Shown in pieces: positions 28,159-40,600 of a stretch of DNA of 64,000 nucleotides. A model generated the notes under the pieces. That model was given only the letters and a program-made list of their open reading frames with translations, was not told the origin of the DNA and made no database searches. The stretch is from contig NZ_JABAOB010000004.1 in NCBI RefSeq assembly GCF_012726295.1, forward strand, positions 62,001 to 126,000. The letters are read 5' to 3'. The number at the start of each line of letters is the position of its first letter. Positions within the stretch are counted from its first letter, which is position 1. Both the position numbers and the translations under genes were made by a program. This DNA comes from Chitinophaga sp. Ak27. Its GTDB lineage: Bacteria > Bacteroidota > Bacteroidia > Chitinophagales > Chitinophagaceae.

Positions 28159-31100
28159 ATGAATGAGCAACTGACAGGCCTTGAAGTAGCTGTAATAGGA
28201 ATTTCCTGCCGATTCCCCGGAGCAGAAAATGTAGCTGCCTATTGGGAAAACCTGAAGAATGGAATTTCTTCTCTTTCTTTTCTGGATGATGCGGAAATAA
28301 ATACCATGCCCAGGGAGGTGGTCAATGATCCGCAGTTTGTAAAATCCAAAGGAGGCCGGATAAATGGGGCGATGCAGTTTGATGCGGCGTTTTTTGGCTA
28401 TACTCCCAACGAGGCCAGGCTCATGGATCCGCAGACCCGTATCATGCACGAGTTGGTATGGGAAGCATTGGAACACGCAGGGTACAATAGTTTTGATTAT
28501 AAAGGACGAATTGGTTTCTTTGCCGCAGCCGGGGAGCATACAATTTGGGAAGTGAAAGCGCACTATTCAAGTCTATCTGGTGTCATCAGTCGTTTTATGG
28601 CAGACAAAGTGGCCCAAAAAGATTATATGGCAAGTCTTGTTGCCTATAAACTGAATCTTACCGGCCCGGTGGTATCGCTTTCTACAGCCTGCTCTTCATC
28701 GTTGGTAGCGGTACATATGGCAACAAGGGCATTGCTGGAGGGCGAATGTAAAATAGCGATGGCCGGCGGCATTTCGGTATCATCGAATATGATGGATGGC
28801 TACTATTATGAGAATGACATGGTATTGTCTTCTGATGGGTACTGCCGCGCATTTGATGAAAAGGCAGATGGTACGGTAAATGGTCAGGGGGGCGCAGTAG
28901 TGGTGCTGAAAAGATATGAAGAAGCACTGGCCGACGGAGATAATATCCTGGCGGTAATAAAAGGAACAGCTGTTAATAACGACGGCGCACAGAAAATAGG
29001 TTACGCTGCGCCGGGCATTAAAGGACAGGAAGCGGTTATCCGCAGTGCGCTCCGTATGGCAGCGGTAAAGCCTGAAACCATCAGCTATGTGGAAACACAT
29101 GGTACAGGTACTGCGCTGGGTGACCTGATTGAAATAGAGGCGCTCACAAAAGCATTTAGTACTAACCTGAAACAATATTGTGCAATTGGTGCTGTAAAAA
29201 CAAATATAGGACATACGGATACGGCAGCCGGGTTAGCGGGATTTATTAAAACAGTTTTACAACTCAGGCACCGCCTGCTGGTACCAAGTCTTCACTTTGA
29301 AAAGCCTAATCCCAAAATAAATTTCGCTAATACTCCCTTCTATGTGCATACCACACTCGAAGAATGGAAGAACGAAATACATCCGCTAAGAGCAGGAGTG
29401 AGCTCGTTTGGCATAGGCGGTACAAATGCACATGTTATACTGGAAGAATACCTGCCAGTGGAACGTCATTGCAGGCAATCTTATTTTCACATCCTGTCTG
29501 TTACTGCGCAAACAACAAAAGCATTACAGCAGCAGCTGGATAATATCGCTGTTGTATTACAACACAACCCGGAGAAATCGCTGGAAGATATTTGTTACAC
29601 ATTGCATACTGGCCGAAAACATTTTAACCACCGTTATGCTGTGGTGGTAAAAAGCAGGGAAGAGGCGCTGGAAAAGATTGTTGCCGCCCTAGAGCGGCCA
29701 GCCTCCAGCATAACCCGGCAAACTCCGGCAACAGTACTATTATTTCCCGGACAAGGTTACCAGTATCTGAATATGGGGAGGCAGTTATATGAACAAATAC
29801 CCATTTTCAGAGAGGCCGTTGACAGGTGTGCGGAGATATTACAAGCTTATCTGCACGAGGATATTCGTGTATATATCAAGGGCGGTACTCTTATAGAGAA
29901 GGAAGAAGAAACTGTTTACCAGCAGCATATTGTGCAACCGCTGATGTTCGTTGTTTCTTATGCACTCAGTTATGTGCTGCGGGAATGGGGGATAAGACCA
30001 GATGCCATGTTCGGGCAAAGCATAGGTGAATATGTAGCAGCTTTTTGGGCTGGCGTATTTGAATTAGAGGACGTCTTGCTTTTGGTAACAGTACGCGGAA
30101 AGTTAATGGAACAATTGCCACGGGGCGTAATGCTGTATGTACCGATGCCGGAACACGACCTGGAAAAGTTATTAGGCGCGGAGCTGACCATTGCCACCAT
30201 CAACGACCCCGGCTGCCTGGTTGCTGGTGGAGAAATGGCGGTAGCAGCGCTGGAGAATAAACTGAAACAGCTGCGGGTAGTCACCATGCGCCTCGAAATT
30301 TCCCACGCCGGGCATTCCCATTTACTGGATGGAATGCTGGAGGAATTTGCCGCAGTATTAGACAGTATAACGTTAAAAGCGCCGGTTATTCCTTTTATAT
30401 CCAACATTACGGGAAACTGGATTACTCCTGGTATGGCTGTCGATCCTAACTACTGGATAGACCATATCCGGAAAACGGTGAGGTTATCTGATGGACTCCG
30501 GGAAATTGCGGCCATGGAAAATGCAGTATACATCGAAGCCGGACCGGGTAATGCATTGGGTAGTAGCCTCGCACGGTTTTATGACCGGCAGCAAACACCC
30601 CCGCAGGTGGTGTCCCTATTACAACGCAGAAACGGCGTACATGATGATGTACAGTACTTGTATAATAAACTTTCCCAGTTATGGACTTGGGGTATAAATA
30701 TAGATTGGACATCTTTTTACAGCCAGCAGCAACGGAAGAAAGTGGCGTTGCCTGGCTACCCTTTCGATAGAAAGATTTTTACGTTGGATGAACTGCCCGC
30801 TTCTTTCGGAGCACCCGATCCAGGGCAGCGGAAAAATGATTTCAGAGATTGTTTTTACACGCCCGGATGGAAAAGAAAACACATTGAAGTACCTGTTATA
30901 AAAACAGACGGTAAGATTTTATTTATCAATAAGGCCGGTAGCACCGGAGAGGTCTTTGCTCGGGACTTACAGAATCATGTGCCAGGTATTACGATAGTAA
31001 GCCATTGGGAAATGACTACAATACTTCCGGGAATTATCGTCTATTTTCTTCCTCAGGATGTTAACGAGGATATCACCCCTTCTTATTTCCGGGATACTCA

Positions 31101-33939
31101 GCAACAATATTTTTATGAATTGCTGGAAATAGCCAGAGCTGCCGGTAAACAGAACGGAAACAAATCTTTATTCGTACTTACAGCAGGCCTGCACGATGTA
31201 ACTGGGAATGAAGATATCAACCCCGCACAATCTATTTTACTGGGATTGTTAAAAAGTATTAACCAGGAATATGCGGGGCTTCGTTGCTATAATCTTGATT
31301 GGAACAACTTCGAAGGGAATATCGATGAAAAAGTCAAACACCTGTTGGCCGAAGTAAATGAGAACGCAGCGGAGAAGGTGATAGCTTATCGTGGTGCTTA
31401 CCGTTGGGTACAAACCCTCGAGCCGGTATTAACACAACAGTTGATAGATCAGCCTTCACGAATTCGTGCAAATGGCGTTTACCTGTTGGCCGGGGGACTT
31501 GGGAATGTAGGATTTGTAATCGCGGAACACCTGGCTACACAGTATAACGCAGATCTTATTATTACAGGGAGGCAACCCCTGCCAGATCGCAGTACGTGGA
31601 ATGCCGTGATCTGTGATGAACAGGCCAGTCCGAAGCTGAAATCCAGGCTTTTGAAGATCAGAAGGCTGGAAGCTACCGGGGTAAAAGTCTGTTATCATGC
31701 CGCGGATGCAGCCAACGAACAGCAAATGACAAAGGTGATCACGGAGGCTTTGGCCAACGAAGGAACGATACACGGTGTTATTTATGCTGTAACAGACATT
31801 GGTGAGGATCAGAAAATGTTGATAGCTGATATCAGCGAGCAACAGGTGGAGACACAGTTTCGCACCAAAGGCCATGGGCTGTTAATTTTGGACAGGTTAA
31901 CGAAAGACCTGCCATTGGATTTTTTCCTGCTGCTCTCCTCTATTTCCTCCGTGCTCGGCGGGCTGGGTTATGCCGCATATACGGCAGCAAATATCTTTAT
32001 GGATGCATTTGCGCATTACCAACGGAAAAAAGGATGGATGCGCTACATTAGCTTTAATGCACCCGGGTGGACTTATTACAAAGACGATCTTAAGCTGCCT
32101 GCTTACGGGCAATCTGATTATAATGAGAGAATGACTTTTTCAGAAGGCATGCTGGCCGTGGAAACTGTGCTGAAAGCCAGGGAAAGTGGACAGATATTTA
32201 TTTATCTGAGTGACCTTGAGCATAAAATAAGCAACTGGGTAAACGTAGGCGCCGAAGACGTAAACACCAATGCTCCAGAGAAGAAGCAAGGAGTAATACG
32301 ACCGGATTTACTTACGGTTTACGTGGCAGCCCGGGATGAAACAGAACAAAAATTAGTCGCATTATGGGAGGATATCTTCGGTTTTGATGCACCGGGAGTC
32401 AGAGATGATTTCTTTGAAATAGGTGGGGACTCGCTCAAAGCGATTAAATTGATTGCCAAAATAGAGTATCTGTTTCATAGGAATCTGCTCCTCAAGGAGT
32501 TTCTTGCCGCCAGAACGATTGAACAGGTAGCACAGATCATAAATGCCAGAGAGAAAGACAGCTATAAAAACATTCCCTTATCGGAGAAAAAAGAATATTA
32601 TGAACTGTCCTCTGCGCAAAAGCGGCTTTACTTCCTTCAGAAGGAAAATCCTGGCAGCATTTCCTACAATGAACAAACTATCATAAGTGTTGCGGGAAGC
32701 GTTACGCCCCTGGATATCAAAGCTGCATTGCAGCAGCTTTCAGCCAGGCATGAAGCGATGAGAACATCTTTTATCGAACTGGATGGTATTCCTTACCAGG
32801 TAGTGCAGGATGTAGTGGATATAGAGATTGTTTATCATAATGGCGGCGAAAATGTTCACCAGGATTTGCAGGCATTTATCCGCCCTTTTGATCTGCGGCA
32901 CGCGCCCTTTCTCAGGATGCTGGTGCTTACATTAAAATCGGAAGAAGTCATAATAATGTTGGATATCCATCATCTTATTATAGATGGCATTTCTTTCAAT
33001 ATATTTAAAAGGGAACTCTTATCACTGCTAAAGCAAAGGATGCCTCCGCCTGTAAGGTGGCAGTATAAAGACTTTAGCGAATGGCAGCAGCATCGTATAA
33101 AAAAGAGCCAGTTGCAACTACAGCAGAATTACTGGCAGAAAATGTTGGATGCAGGCGCATTCAGCTCGCTCATTCTCCCGGAAGACCAGGTTCAGCACAA
33201 AACGACAGACCTTTCTGCCGGAATAATAGAATGGCTGATAGGTGAAGAAGATACAAGTGTTTTTAGACATATTTTGAAAGATAATAATGTAACACTGTTC
33301 AATGGGCTTCTGGCTGTACTGAACGTATTGTTTTACCGGGTAACCGGAAACCGGGAAATATGTATCCTGAGCCCGGTGCTGGGCAGGAAGAGGGAAGAAT
33401 TGCAGAACACGCTCGGCATATTTATTAACCTTGTGGTATTGAGAAATTATATATCGCATGATATCAGTTTTTCTTCATTCCTGAAATCGGTATATAATAA
33501 TACGATAGCCTCTTTTGAACAGGATGAATATCCCTTTGAAGAGCTCATTAAATCGTTGAAAAAAAGAGATGCCGGGTTCAGCGCGCCAGCATTTAATGTA
33601 CTGTTTACAGTTAAGGATATTAATGAACGGTTGTTGGTTGATGACGAAGAATTACAAGGGGGAATTAGCTATTACAATGCACACATTTATCAGCCAAAAT
33701 ATAAACTGGAAATTGTTTTTGCTGATATGGACGCACAATTACAGGTGCTTTTTATATATGATAAACGCTCTTTCTGTGAAGCGACTGTTATAAGGATAAA
33801 AGATTATTTCATCTCACTGTTCACTGCTGTTTTAAAAGATCCGGATGTCCAGATTAGTCAGCTTCAGTTGGAATATAACGGCAGCGAAGCAATATCTGAG
33901 GAAACAGAGATTTCCTTTGATGGATTTGATTATAACTGA
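28159..33939 (+). CDS. Hybrid PKS-NRPS, KS-AT-KR-ACP-C
   Basis: A 1926-residue type I PKS module ending in a condensation domain. KS 8-430 with Cys178 in T-A-C-S-S-S, His314 in H-G-T-G-T and His352. AT 520-830 with Ser621 in G-Q-S-I-G-E and His719 in H-A-G-H-S. KR with its structural half from about 900 and an A-G-G-L-G-N-V-G cofactor loop near 1108; Ser1261, Tyr1274 and Asn1278 are in place, so it should be active. ACP Ser1425. C 1475-1905, HHLIIDG at His1604. It should accept the Asn unit from the preceding A-T protein, add a C2 unit and reduce it to a beta-hydroxy-gamma-amino acid, then pass it on by amide formation. The AT is odd: His before the active Ser is Gln, and the malonyl-type H-A-F-H is H-A-G-H, so substrate or activity is less certain. 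No DH, ER or embedded methyltransferase. Confidence 0.93.
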   Translation: MNEQLTGLEVAVIGISCRFPGAENVAAYWENLKNGISSLSFLDDAEINTMPREVVNDPQFVKSKGGRINGAMQFDAAFFGYTPNEARLMDPQTRIMHELVWEALEHAGYNSFDYKGRIGFFAAAGEHTIWEVKAHYSSLSGVISRFMADKVAQKDYMASLVAYKLNLTGPVVSLSTACSSSLVAVHMATRALLEGECKIAMAGGISVSSNMMDGYYYENDMVLSSDGYCRAFDEKADGTVNGQGGAVVVLKRYEEALADGDNILAVIKGTAVNNDGAQKIGYAAPGIKGQEAVIRSALRMAAVKPETISYVETHGTGTALGDLIEIEALTKAFSTNLKQYCAIGAVKTNIGHTDTAAGLAGFIKTVLQLRHRLLVPSLHFEKPNPKINFANTPFYVHTTLEEWKNEIHPLRAGVSSFGIGGTNAHVILEEYLPVERHCRQSYFHILSVTAQTTKALQQQLDNIAVVLQHNPEKSLEDICYTLHTGRKHFNHRYAVVVKSREEALEKIVAALERPASSITRQTPATVLLFPGQGYQYLNMGRQLYEQIPIFREAVDRCAEILQAYLHEDIRVYIKGGTLIEKEEETVYQQHIVQPLMFVVSYALSYVLREWGIRPDAMFGQSIGEYVAAFWAGVFELEDVLLLVTVRGKLMEQLPRGVMLYVPMPEHDLEKLLGAELTIATINDPGCLVAGGEMAVAALENKLKQLRVVTMRLEISHAGHSHLLDGMLEEFAAVLDSITLKAPVIPFISNITGNWITPGMAVDPNYWIDHIRKTVRLSDGLREIAAMENAVYIEAGPGNALGSSLARFYDRQQTPPQVVSLLQRRNGVHDDVQYLYNKLSQLWTWGINIDWTSFYSQQQRKKVALPGYPFDRKIFTLDELPASFGAPDPGQRKNDFRDCFYTPGWKRKHIEVPVIKTDGKILFINKAGSTGEVFARDLQNHVPGITIVSHWEMTTILPGIIVYFLPQDVNEDITPSYFRDTQQQYFYELLEIARAAGKQNGNKSLFVLTAGLHDVTGNEDINPAQSILLGLLKSINQEYAGLRCYNLDWNNFEGNIDEKVKHLLAEVNENAAEKVIAYRGAYRWVQTLEPVLTQQLIDQPSRIRANGVYLLAGGLGNVGFVIAEHLATQYNADLIITGRQPLPDRSTWNAVICDEQASPKLKSRLLKIRRLEATGVKVCYHAADAANEQQMTKVITEALANEGTIHGVIYAVTDIGEDQKMLIADISEQQVETQFRTKGHGLLILDRLTKDLPLDFFLLLSSISSVLGGLGYAAYTAANIFMDAFAHYQRKKGWMRYISFNAPGWTYYKDDLKLPAYGQSDYNERMTFSEGMLAVETVLKARESGQIFIYLSDLEHKISNWVNVGAEDVNTNAPEKKQGVIRPDLLTVYVAARDETEQKLVALWEDIFGFDAPGVRDDFFEIGGDSLKAIKLIAKIEYLFHRNLLLKEFLAARTIEQVAQIINAREKDSYKNIPLSEKKEYYELSSAQKRLYFLQKENPGSISYNEQTIISVAGSVTPLDIKAALQQLSARHEAMRTSFIELDGIPYQVVQDVVDIEIVYHNGGENVHQDLQAFIRPFDLRHAPFLRMLVLTLKSEEVIIMLDIHHLIIDGISFNIFKRELLSLLKQRMPPPVRWQYKDFSEWQQHRIKKSQLQLQQNYWQKMLDAGAFSSLILPEDQVQHKTTDLSAGIIEWLIGEEDTSVFRHILKDNNVTLFNGLLAVLNVLFYRVTGNREICILSPVLGRKREELQNTLGIFINLVVLRNYISHDISFSSFLKSVYNNTIASFEQDEYPFEELIKSLKKRDAGFSAPAFNVLFTVKDINERLLVDDEELQGGISYYNAHIYQPKYKLEIVFADMDAQLQVLFIYDKRSFCEATVIRIKDYFISLFTAVLKDPDVQISQLQLEYNGSEAISEETEISFDGFDYN

Positions 33940-33958
33940 TTTATCAATTTTTCCAAAC

Positions 33959-34675
33959 ATGTATTTAGTAAAGGGACTTATCGCCAATAATGAAAATGGA
34001 TTTGACTGGGACAGCTACTTTCTTAATAAGTCTGAAAAGAAGAAAGATATATCACCGGCGCTTGAATCCATTTTTACTGCCGCCCGCTCTCATCTCAAGG
34101 AGAATCATGCGCTTTTAGGTTTTGTATTCCAAAAATTCATGAGACAGTTATTAAAAGATGTCAGGTTCCCTTCTCCTCCGCGAATCCTGGAGCTGGGGGC
34201 AGCTACTGGTTTTTTAACAAAGTGGCTGGTGGATAATTCAGGAGGAACCGGTACGCTCGTAGATAGATCCGATCAGGCATACGCTGCATTTATGGATACT
34301 ATGGACGCTAAGAATGCCTCCATGACTTATGTCCGGGAAGACATCTTCCGGTTGCAGCTACCGCCACAATATGATATTGTTTGCAGTTTTGGCGTAATAG
34401 AACATTTTCCTGATAAGACGGAAATTATTTCGACGCATAAGAAATTCCTGTCCGATAACGGATATGCCCTTATAATTATTCCCCTGGATAGCCCATTGAC
34501 AAGGGCTTTTTACGAAGTTAACTTCGAGCTGAATCAGGGATACCGCGAGTTGCTTACCTCAGCAGAGTTTTTAAAAATATTGATTGCTGAGAATTTAGAA
34601 GTCATTAATACCGCAAGAAGTGAAGGATATGTTTATGACATTGTTGGCGCCCTTTGCCGTATACCTTCGAGATAA
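33959..34675 (+). CDS. SAM-dependent methyltransferase
   Basis: A 238-residue class I (Rossmann) methyltransferase. Motif I is I-L-E-L-G-A-A-T-G near residues 75-85, and the post-I and motif IV region includes C-S-F-G-V-I-E-H-F, typical of small-molecule O-, N- or C-methyltransferases. I start at the ATG at 33959, 19 bp after the preceding stop; a longer frame from 33845 would overlap the PKS gene and adds no family sequence. It follows the first KS-AT-KR-ACP-C protein and precedes a half-C synthetase by 18 bp, so it may methylate the KR-made hydroxyl or a neighbouring residue (inference). The atom methylated cannot be read from the sequence. Confidence 0.82.
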   Translation: MYLVKGLIANNENGFDWDSYFLNKSEKKKDISPALESIFTAARSHLKENHALLGFVFQKFMRQLLKDVRFPSPPRILELGAATGFLTKWLVDNSGGTGTLVDRSDQAYAAFMDTMDAKNASMTYVREDIFRLQLPPQYDIVCSFGVIEHFPDKTEIISTHKKFLSDNGYALIIIPLDSPLTRAFYEVNFELNQGYRELLTSAEFLKILIAENLEVINTARSEGYVYDIVGALCRIPSR

Positions 34676-34693
34676 CCTGTTAAATCTAATCGC

Positions 34694-37600
34694 ATGGATG
34701 ATATTACCCTGAATATAATTACTTCTCAAAAGGAAAAAGAGGCTGCGTTCTGGAACGGGTATGTTCCTGCAGGAGAAATTGCATCAGGTATTCAGTGGGC
34801 AAAAGCAGACAGGGAAGGGTTGAATGGAGGAACGAGGCAAAGGTATTCATTTGCGATTCCTGAGGCTGATGGTGTCTATATGTTGAAAATATGTAAGCAC
34901 AAACCTGAGAACGTCCATGTGTTGCTGGCAACCGTAATGAGCCTGCTGTTCTTTAAGTATCATGGCAGTCGGCTGGCGGTAGTGTTTACCCCGGTATACA
35001 ATAAAGACGCGGCCAGTGATGGAATGAATACCATTGTTCCGGTGGTGACGGATATCGGGGAGCAATGTTCTTTTTTTCAACTTTTAGAATTGGTCCAGTC
35101 GAATGTGGTGAAGGTAATGCGCCATCAAAATTTCCCCGTGTTGCACCTGTGGAATAAAATAAGGAAGGAACAGGATTCATTCGGGCAAGCCCTTTTTGCC
35201 TATGAGGGGGTTCATGATATGACCATGGCAGAGGAAAACATTCGTGATGTGGGATTTCTTTTTAGCAAAAATGGAGATGCATTAACACTCGACATAGTAT
35301 GTAAAGTTGCGTATACGGAGCAGTATATAAGCCATATCGGAGAGCATATTGTGAAATTACTGACCAGCCTGCGTGAGCTTCGGGATACTGCAGTATGCCA
35401 GGTAGACATCATCGCGGCCGCAGAACGGAAACGACTGCTATATGAATTGAATAATAATAATATTTCGGGTGGGCAAAGAACAGTAGGAGAGTACCTGGAT
35501 ATGCATGCCAGTATCTATCCGGATGATATCGCCTTTGAAGCGGACAAGAAAAAGTTGAGCTATGGAATGTTGGCGAATGAGGTAAACAGCATTGCAGCTT
35601 GGCTCGGGGATCAGGGGGTCACAGCAGGCGCTCCGGTAGCGGTATTGCTGGAGAGGGATATTGCGTTGCCTATTGTAATCCTTGCCATATGGCAGCTCGG
35701 GGGTATTTATATACCGTTGGATATAAAGCAGCCTGCTGCCAGGATATTATTAATACTAAAGGATGCGCAGGCCACTCTGCTAGCAACGGAGTCACTGCTC
35801 CCTGCGGCGGTAAAGGAGGCATATAGCGATCATTGTATTTACCTGGAAAAGGTTCCGGAAAAGGAAGGGACAGTGCGGCGGTCATATAAAATAGCAAGCC
35901 CGGAAGAAACGATCGCCTACATTATATATACTTCCGGTTCCACAGGGCGGCCCAAGGGCGTGTTGGTCACCCAGGCCGGTATGATGAACCACCTGCAGGG
36001 GAAAATAGCAGATTTCAGAATAGGGAGGAATAGTGTAATTGCGCAGCATACCACGCAAATTTTCGATATTAGTATCTGGCAGTTTTTTGCAGCCTTGGTG
36101 GCGGGCGGAAAAACGGTTATCATCGCCGATGAGGTAGTACATAGCCCTGCCTTGTTTATAGCACGGTTAAACCATTACGCCGTTACCCATTTGCAGGTGG
36201 TACCCGCTTATCTGGTGCTGTTGCTGGAGTATATGCGGGCAAATCACCGCACCTGGGATCATTTGCAATACCTCATATCTACTGGTGAAGAATTGCCGGT
36301 TAGCCTGGCCCGCCAGTGGTTAACGTCGTTTCCGGGCATCATTATGGCAAATGGTTACGGGCCCACCGAGGCGGCAGACAATGTTCTCCATTATATTATA
36401 AAGGACCTGCCTGGTAAAACAGTACCTATTGGAAAGCCGCTGCAAAATATGGCGGTATATATCGTGGATCCTTATATGCGGCTATGCACGGAAGGCGTGA
36501 AAGGAGAGATTTGTGTGGCTGGTCCTGGCGTAGGTAAAGGCTACCTGAATCAACCTCAAAAGACCAGCCTGGCATTTCAGCCCAATCCATTTGCTACACC
36601 TGGTACTGCCGGCCTTCTTTATAAGACAGGTGATATTGGCGCATGGCTTCCTGATGGCAATATCTGCTTTCATGGCCGTAAAGATAGCCAGGTAAAACTC
36701 AGCGGATTCCGAATAGAACTGGGAGAGATAGAACATATACTTGGCGCCCATCCTGCCGTAAAGGAAGCAGCTGTACTATTGCAGGGTAATGGGAATAACA
36801 GCGCTTTTCTTTGTGCATATATCACAACATATGAAAACGTATCCGCAGACGCATTGAAGGAATACCTGCAGCAGCAGCTACCTGCTTATATGTTGCCTGC
36901 AGTTTTTGTATCAATAGCCGACTTCCCGCGGTTAATAAATGGTAAGATTGACCGGAAGGAATTAAAGACCTTTTTCCTTGACGAGGCCAGAGATAAGGCA
37001 GATCCACAATCAGAGGTGGAATTGGTAATGGCCAAAGTATGGAAAAAATTGTTCGGTAAAGCTGAGATCGGCATTCACGATAATTTTTTTAGGCTTGGAG
37101 GGGATTCTATTAAGGCAATACAGTTGTCGTCCCGTTTGCTCAATGAAAATTTGAATGTGAGCATAAAGGATATTTTTAATTATCCCACTATTTCAGGGCT
37201 TGCAATGCAGGCAGTGAAGATAACGCAAACCGCTTCACAAGACATCGTGGAGGGAATGATACCGCTTACGCCGCTGCAGAAACATTTTTTTTCGCTCTTG
37301 AAAAATTATCGGCATCATTTTAACCAGGCGGTGATGCTCTTGCTTAGAACGCCGGTAACAACAGAGGATTTATTGATTATTGCCCGCAAGTTGCAAATAC
37401 ATCATGATAGTCTCAGAATGGTATTTCAACCCGATGATAATGGAATACTGCAGGAAAATAAGGGGGCGGATTATCCGGTAAGCGTTACCACTTATGATCT
37501 GACGGAAGAAGAAAACTATGAAGAGGTATCCCGGAATATAGCAGACCGTATACAGGCTTCTATAAACCTTACTACTGGCCCGTTGATGAAGATGGCACTC

Positions 37601-40600
37601 CTGAAGCGGAAGGATGGCGACAGGCTGTTGATAGTTATTCATCACATGGTAACGGACGGCGTTTCATGGCGCATTTTGTTGGAGGACCTGGATTTGCTGC
37701 TGGAGCAACAGACGGCGAAGCTTCCCCTTTCGCTGCCTTACAAAACTGATTCTTTTAAAACCTGGGTAAACCGGTTAAGCATTTATACCGCGGGTGCTGC
37801 TTTTGAGACTGCGTGTGTATATTGGAGAAACAACTCAGAAGCGGTAGCCCCTTTCCTTGTTAAGGATTGCCCATCGGGGACCAATCGTGTAAAAGATGTT
37901 CGACAGGTTACCTTTACGCTTAATTCCTCTGAAACACGGTCTTTATTAACGCAGGCTGGCCGGTCTTTTGGAGCAAACACACCTGAACTGTTGCTGGCAG
38001 CATTAATGCTGGCCGTAAACAAAGGGTTTGGATTTACAACATTAAAAGTAGATTTGGAAGGACACGGCCGCGAAATGGCATTGGATGGAGTGAATATAAC
38101 CCGTACCGTAGGTTGGTTTACCAGTATTTATCCTGTGGTATTGGAGATGCCGGAAGAAGACGGCTACCCTGCTGCTATCGTTCATAATAAGACGTTGCTG
38201 CGGAGAATACCCAATAACGGCTTTGATTATGCGCTATTTGCCGATAACGGGCGCCTGTTTAGCGCGCCGCTTGTTTTCAACTACCTGGGACAATTTGATA
38301 CGGATATAAGCACTAAGCACTTCAAGATGGCAGGTGAATCAACAGGCCGACCCATTGCCCCGGATGCAAACAGGTCGCATCCTTTTGAAATGGTAGCGGT
38401 TGTAGATGACAAACAATTGTCTGTTAGCATTTATTACAGTGGGTCCCAATATTATAGAGAGAAGATTGATTTGCTGATGACTTGTTATAAAGAGAGCCTG
38501 ACCGCGTTGATTGCCTGTTGTGAAGGATTAAATAAAACTTACCTGCTACCGGCTGATCTTCACTATAAAGGGTTAACCATTCCAGAGCTCGATGCCTTGC
38601 AACAGCAATATGCCATACAGGACATTTACCCGCTATCCTCGGCCCAGGAAGGAATTTTGTATCATACCTTGCTACATCCGTCGTCCCCGGATTATTTTGT
38701 GCAGTGTGCTTACCGGGTCGAAGGAACTATTGAACCGGCACATGTCAGGCAGGCATTTGAGCAATTAATAGCGAAACATGATGTCCTCAGAACCCGTTTT
38801 CTCTATACACATGGGAAACAACCGCTGCAGATGGTATTGAGGGACGGGAAGGGTGAATATGAATGGATTGATGTAACAGCCGAAGTGGCGCAAAAGGGCC
38901 ATGAATCCGTGATGAAATCATATTGTTCCGCCGATCGTGAACGTAACTTTGATGTAAGTAAGGATATATTAATTCGGTTGACGGTACTTCAGATGTCCGC
39001 CAATGATTTTGAATTCATCTGGAGTTTTCATCACCTGTTAATGGATGGGTGGTGTACTGCTCTGCTGGTAAATGAATTCCTGTTGTTTTATCTCGCATTC
39101 CTTGCACAGCAGGAACCTGCTTTAATGCCTGTTGAACAGTACGGTGCCTATATTAGCTGGCTTGAAAAACAGGATAGCGTGCTTGCAGCCGCATATTGGC
39201 GGAATTATATCTCCGGTTTTGAACAGGTAACGGTATTGCCCGGCAGGTTGCTGACAGGTGTTGCTGAGCGGGTGACAACAAAGGACCTGTCATTTAACAT
39301 TGGGTCCGACATTACCTTACAATTGAAAGAATTGTCGAACCAGGCTGAGGTAACCCTGTACACATTGTTGCAAACCGCCTGGGGAATACTGCTGGCTTAT
39401 TACAATAACAATAGGGATGTGGTTTTTGGCAGCGTAGTATCTGGCCGTCCTCCTGAAGTACCGGGAATTGAAAATATGATAGGACTGTTTATCAATACAA
39501 TTCCGGTACGCGTAACCTTTGATGCGGATACCAGGCTTTTTGACCTATACAGGCGGCTGCAGCATGAAGCTTTAGACAGTAACCGGTATGATTTTTACGC
39601 ACTCGCGAGGATACAGTCAGAGAGTCAGGCAGGCAATCAACTGGTTAACCACATCTTTGTATTTGAGAATTATCCGCTGGGAGAAGAAATAACAACTATA
39701 TGGAATGCAGGGGCCGCTGGTAGCCCAAGACCATTCAGGCTGGTAAATGTGGAGGTATCAGAACAAACCAATTATGACTTGAGTGTTATTGTCAGTGCAG
39801 ATAGTGATATCCATATCCGCTTCCAGTATGATGAAAGTAAGTTTAATAACAAAATACTGCCGGAGATGGCTGCACGTTTCAGGCAGATATTGGAACAGTT
39901 GGCGTTGGCTGGCGACACAAACATTGCGGCAGTAGATCCCTTATTGCAGGAAGAAAAGACAGGTCTCAATATCGGTTCTCATAATAGCAACCCGGGTTAC
40001 CCGCTGGAGCAAACAGTGACCAGTCTTTTTAGTGAGCAGGTAAGGCAACATGCGGAAAGAGCCGCAGTAATATTTAATGGAAATGCTATCACGTTTAAGG
40101 AGCTGGACGAGCGTTCTTCCAGGTTGTCGTCTTTGCTGCTGCAACGGCAGGCCATACATAGCACGATTATCGGCATATTGATGGAGCGCTCAATTGATAC
40201 GGTTGTAGCAATTATGGGTATTCTTAAAGCCGGCGCCGCTTATCTCCCCGTGTCTTCCCGCCTGCCGCAGAGCAGAATCAAGTATATGCTGTCCGATAGC
40301 GGTTGTAGCACTGTCATCACTAACAGGCACCTGAAAGCGCTGCTGGAAGAAGATGGCCGGGAGGTGGTCATTATAGAGGAATTACCAGCGACCACCATTG
40401 ATGTACAGGAGGTCGTTGCAGAAAACCAATCTTCTACAGATCTGATTTACATGATCTATACATCAGGATCATCCGGGAATCCCAAAGGTGTCCGGGTAAT
40501 GCATAAAAATGTGGTGAACCTGGTATATGGTTTAAATGAAACAATATTTGCGGACTATGGCCCCGGCATCCGGATGGCGCTGGTATCTCCTTTTGATTTT

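Noticed and set aside
33845..33958. Longer methyltransferase start overlapping the PKS
   Set aside because: The added residues come from the coding end of the previous gene; the ATG at 33959 gives a normal-length enzyme.
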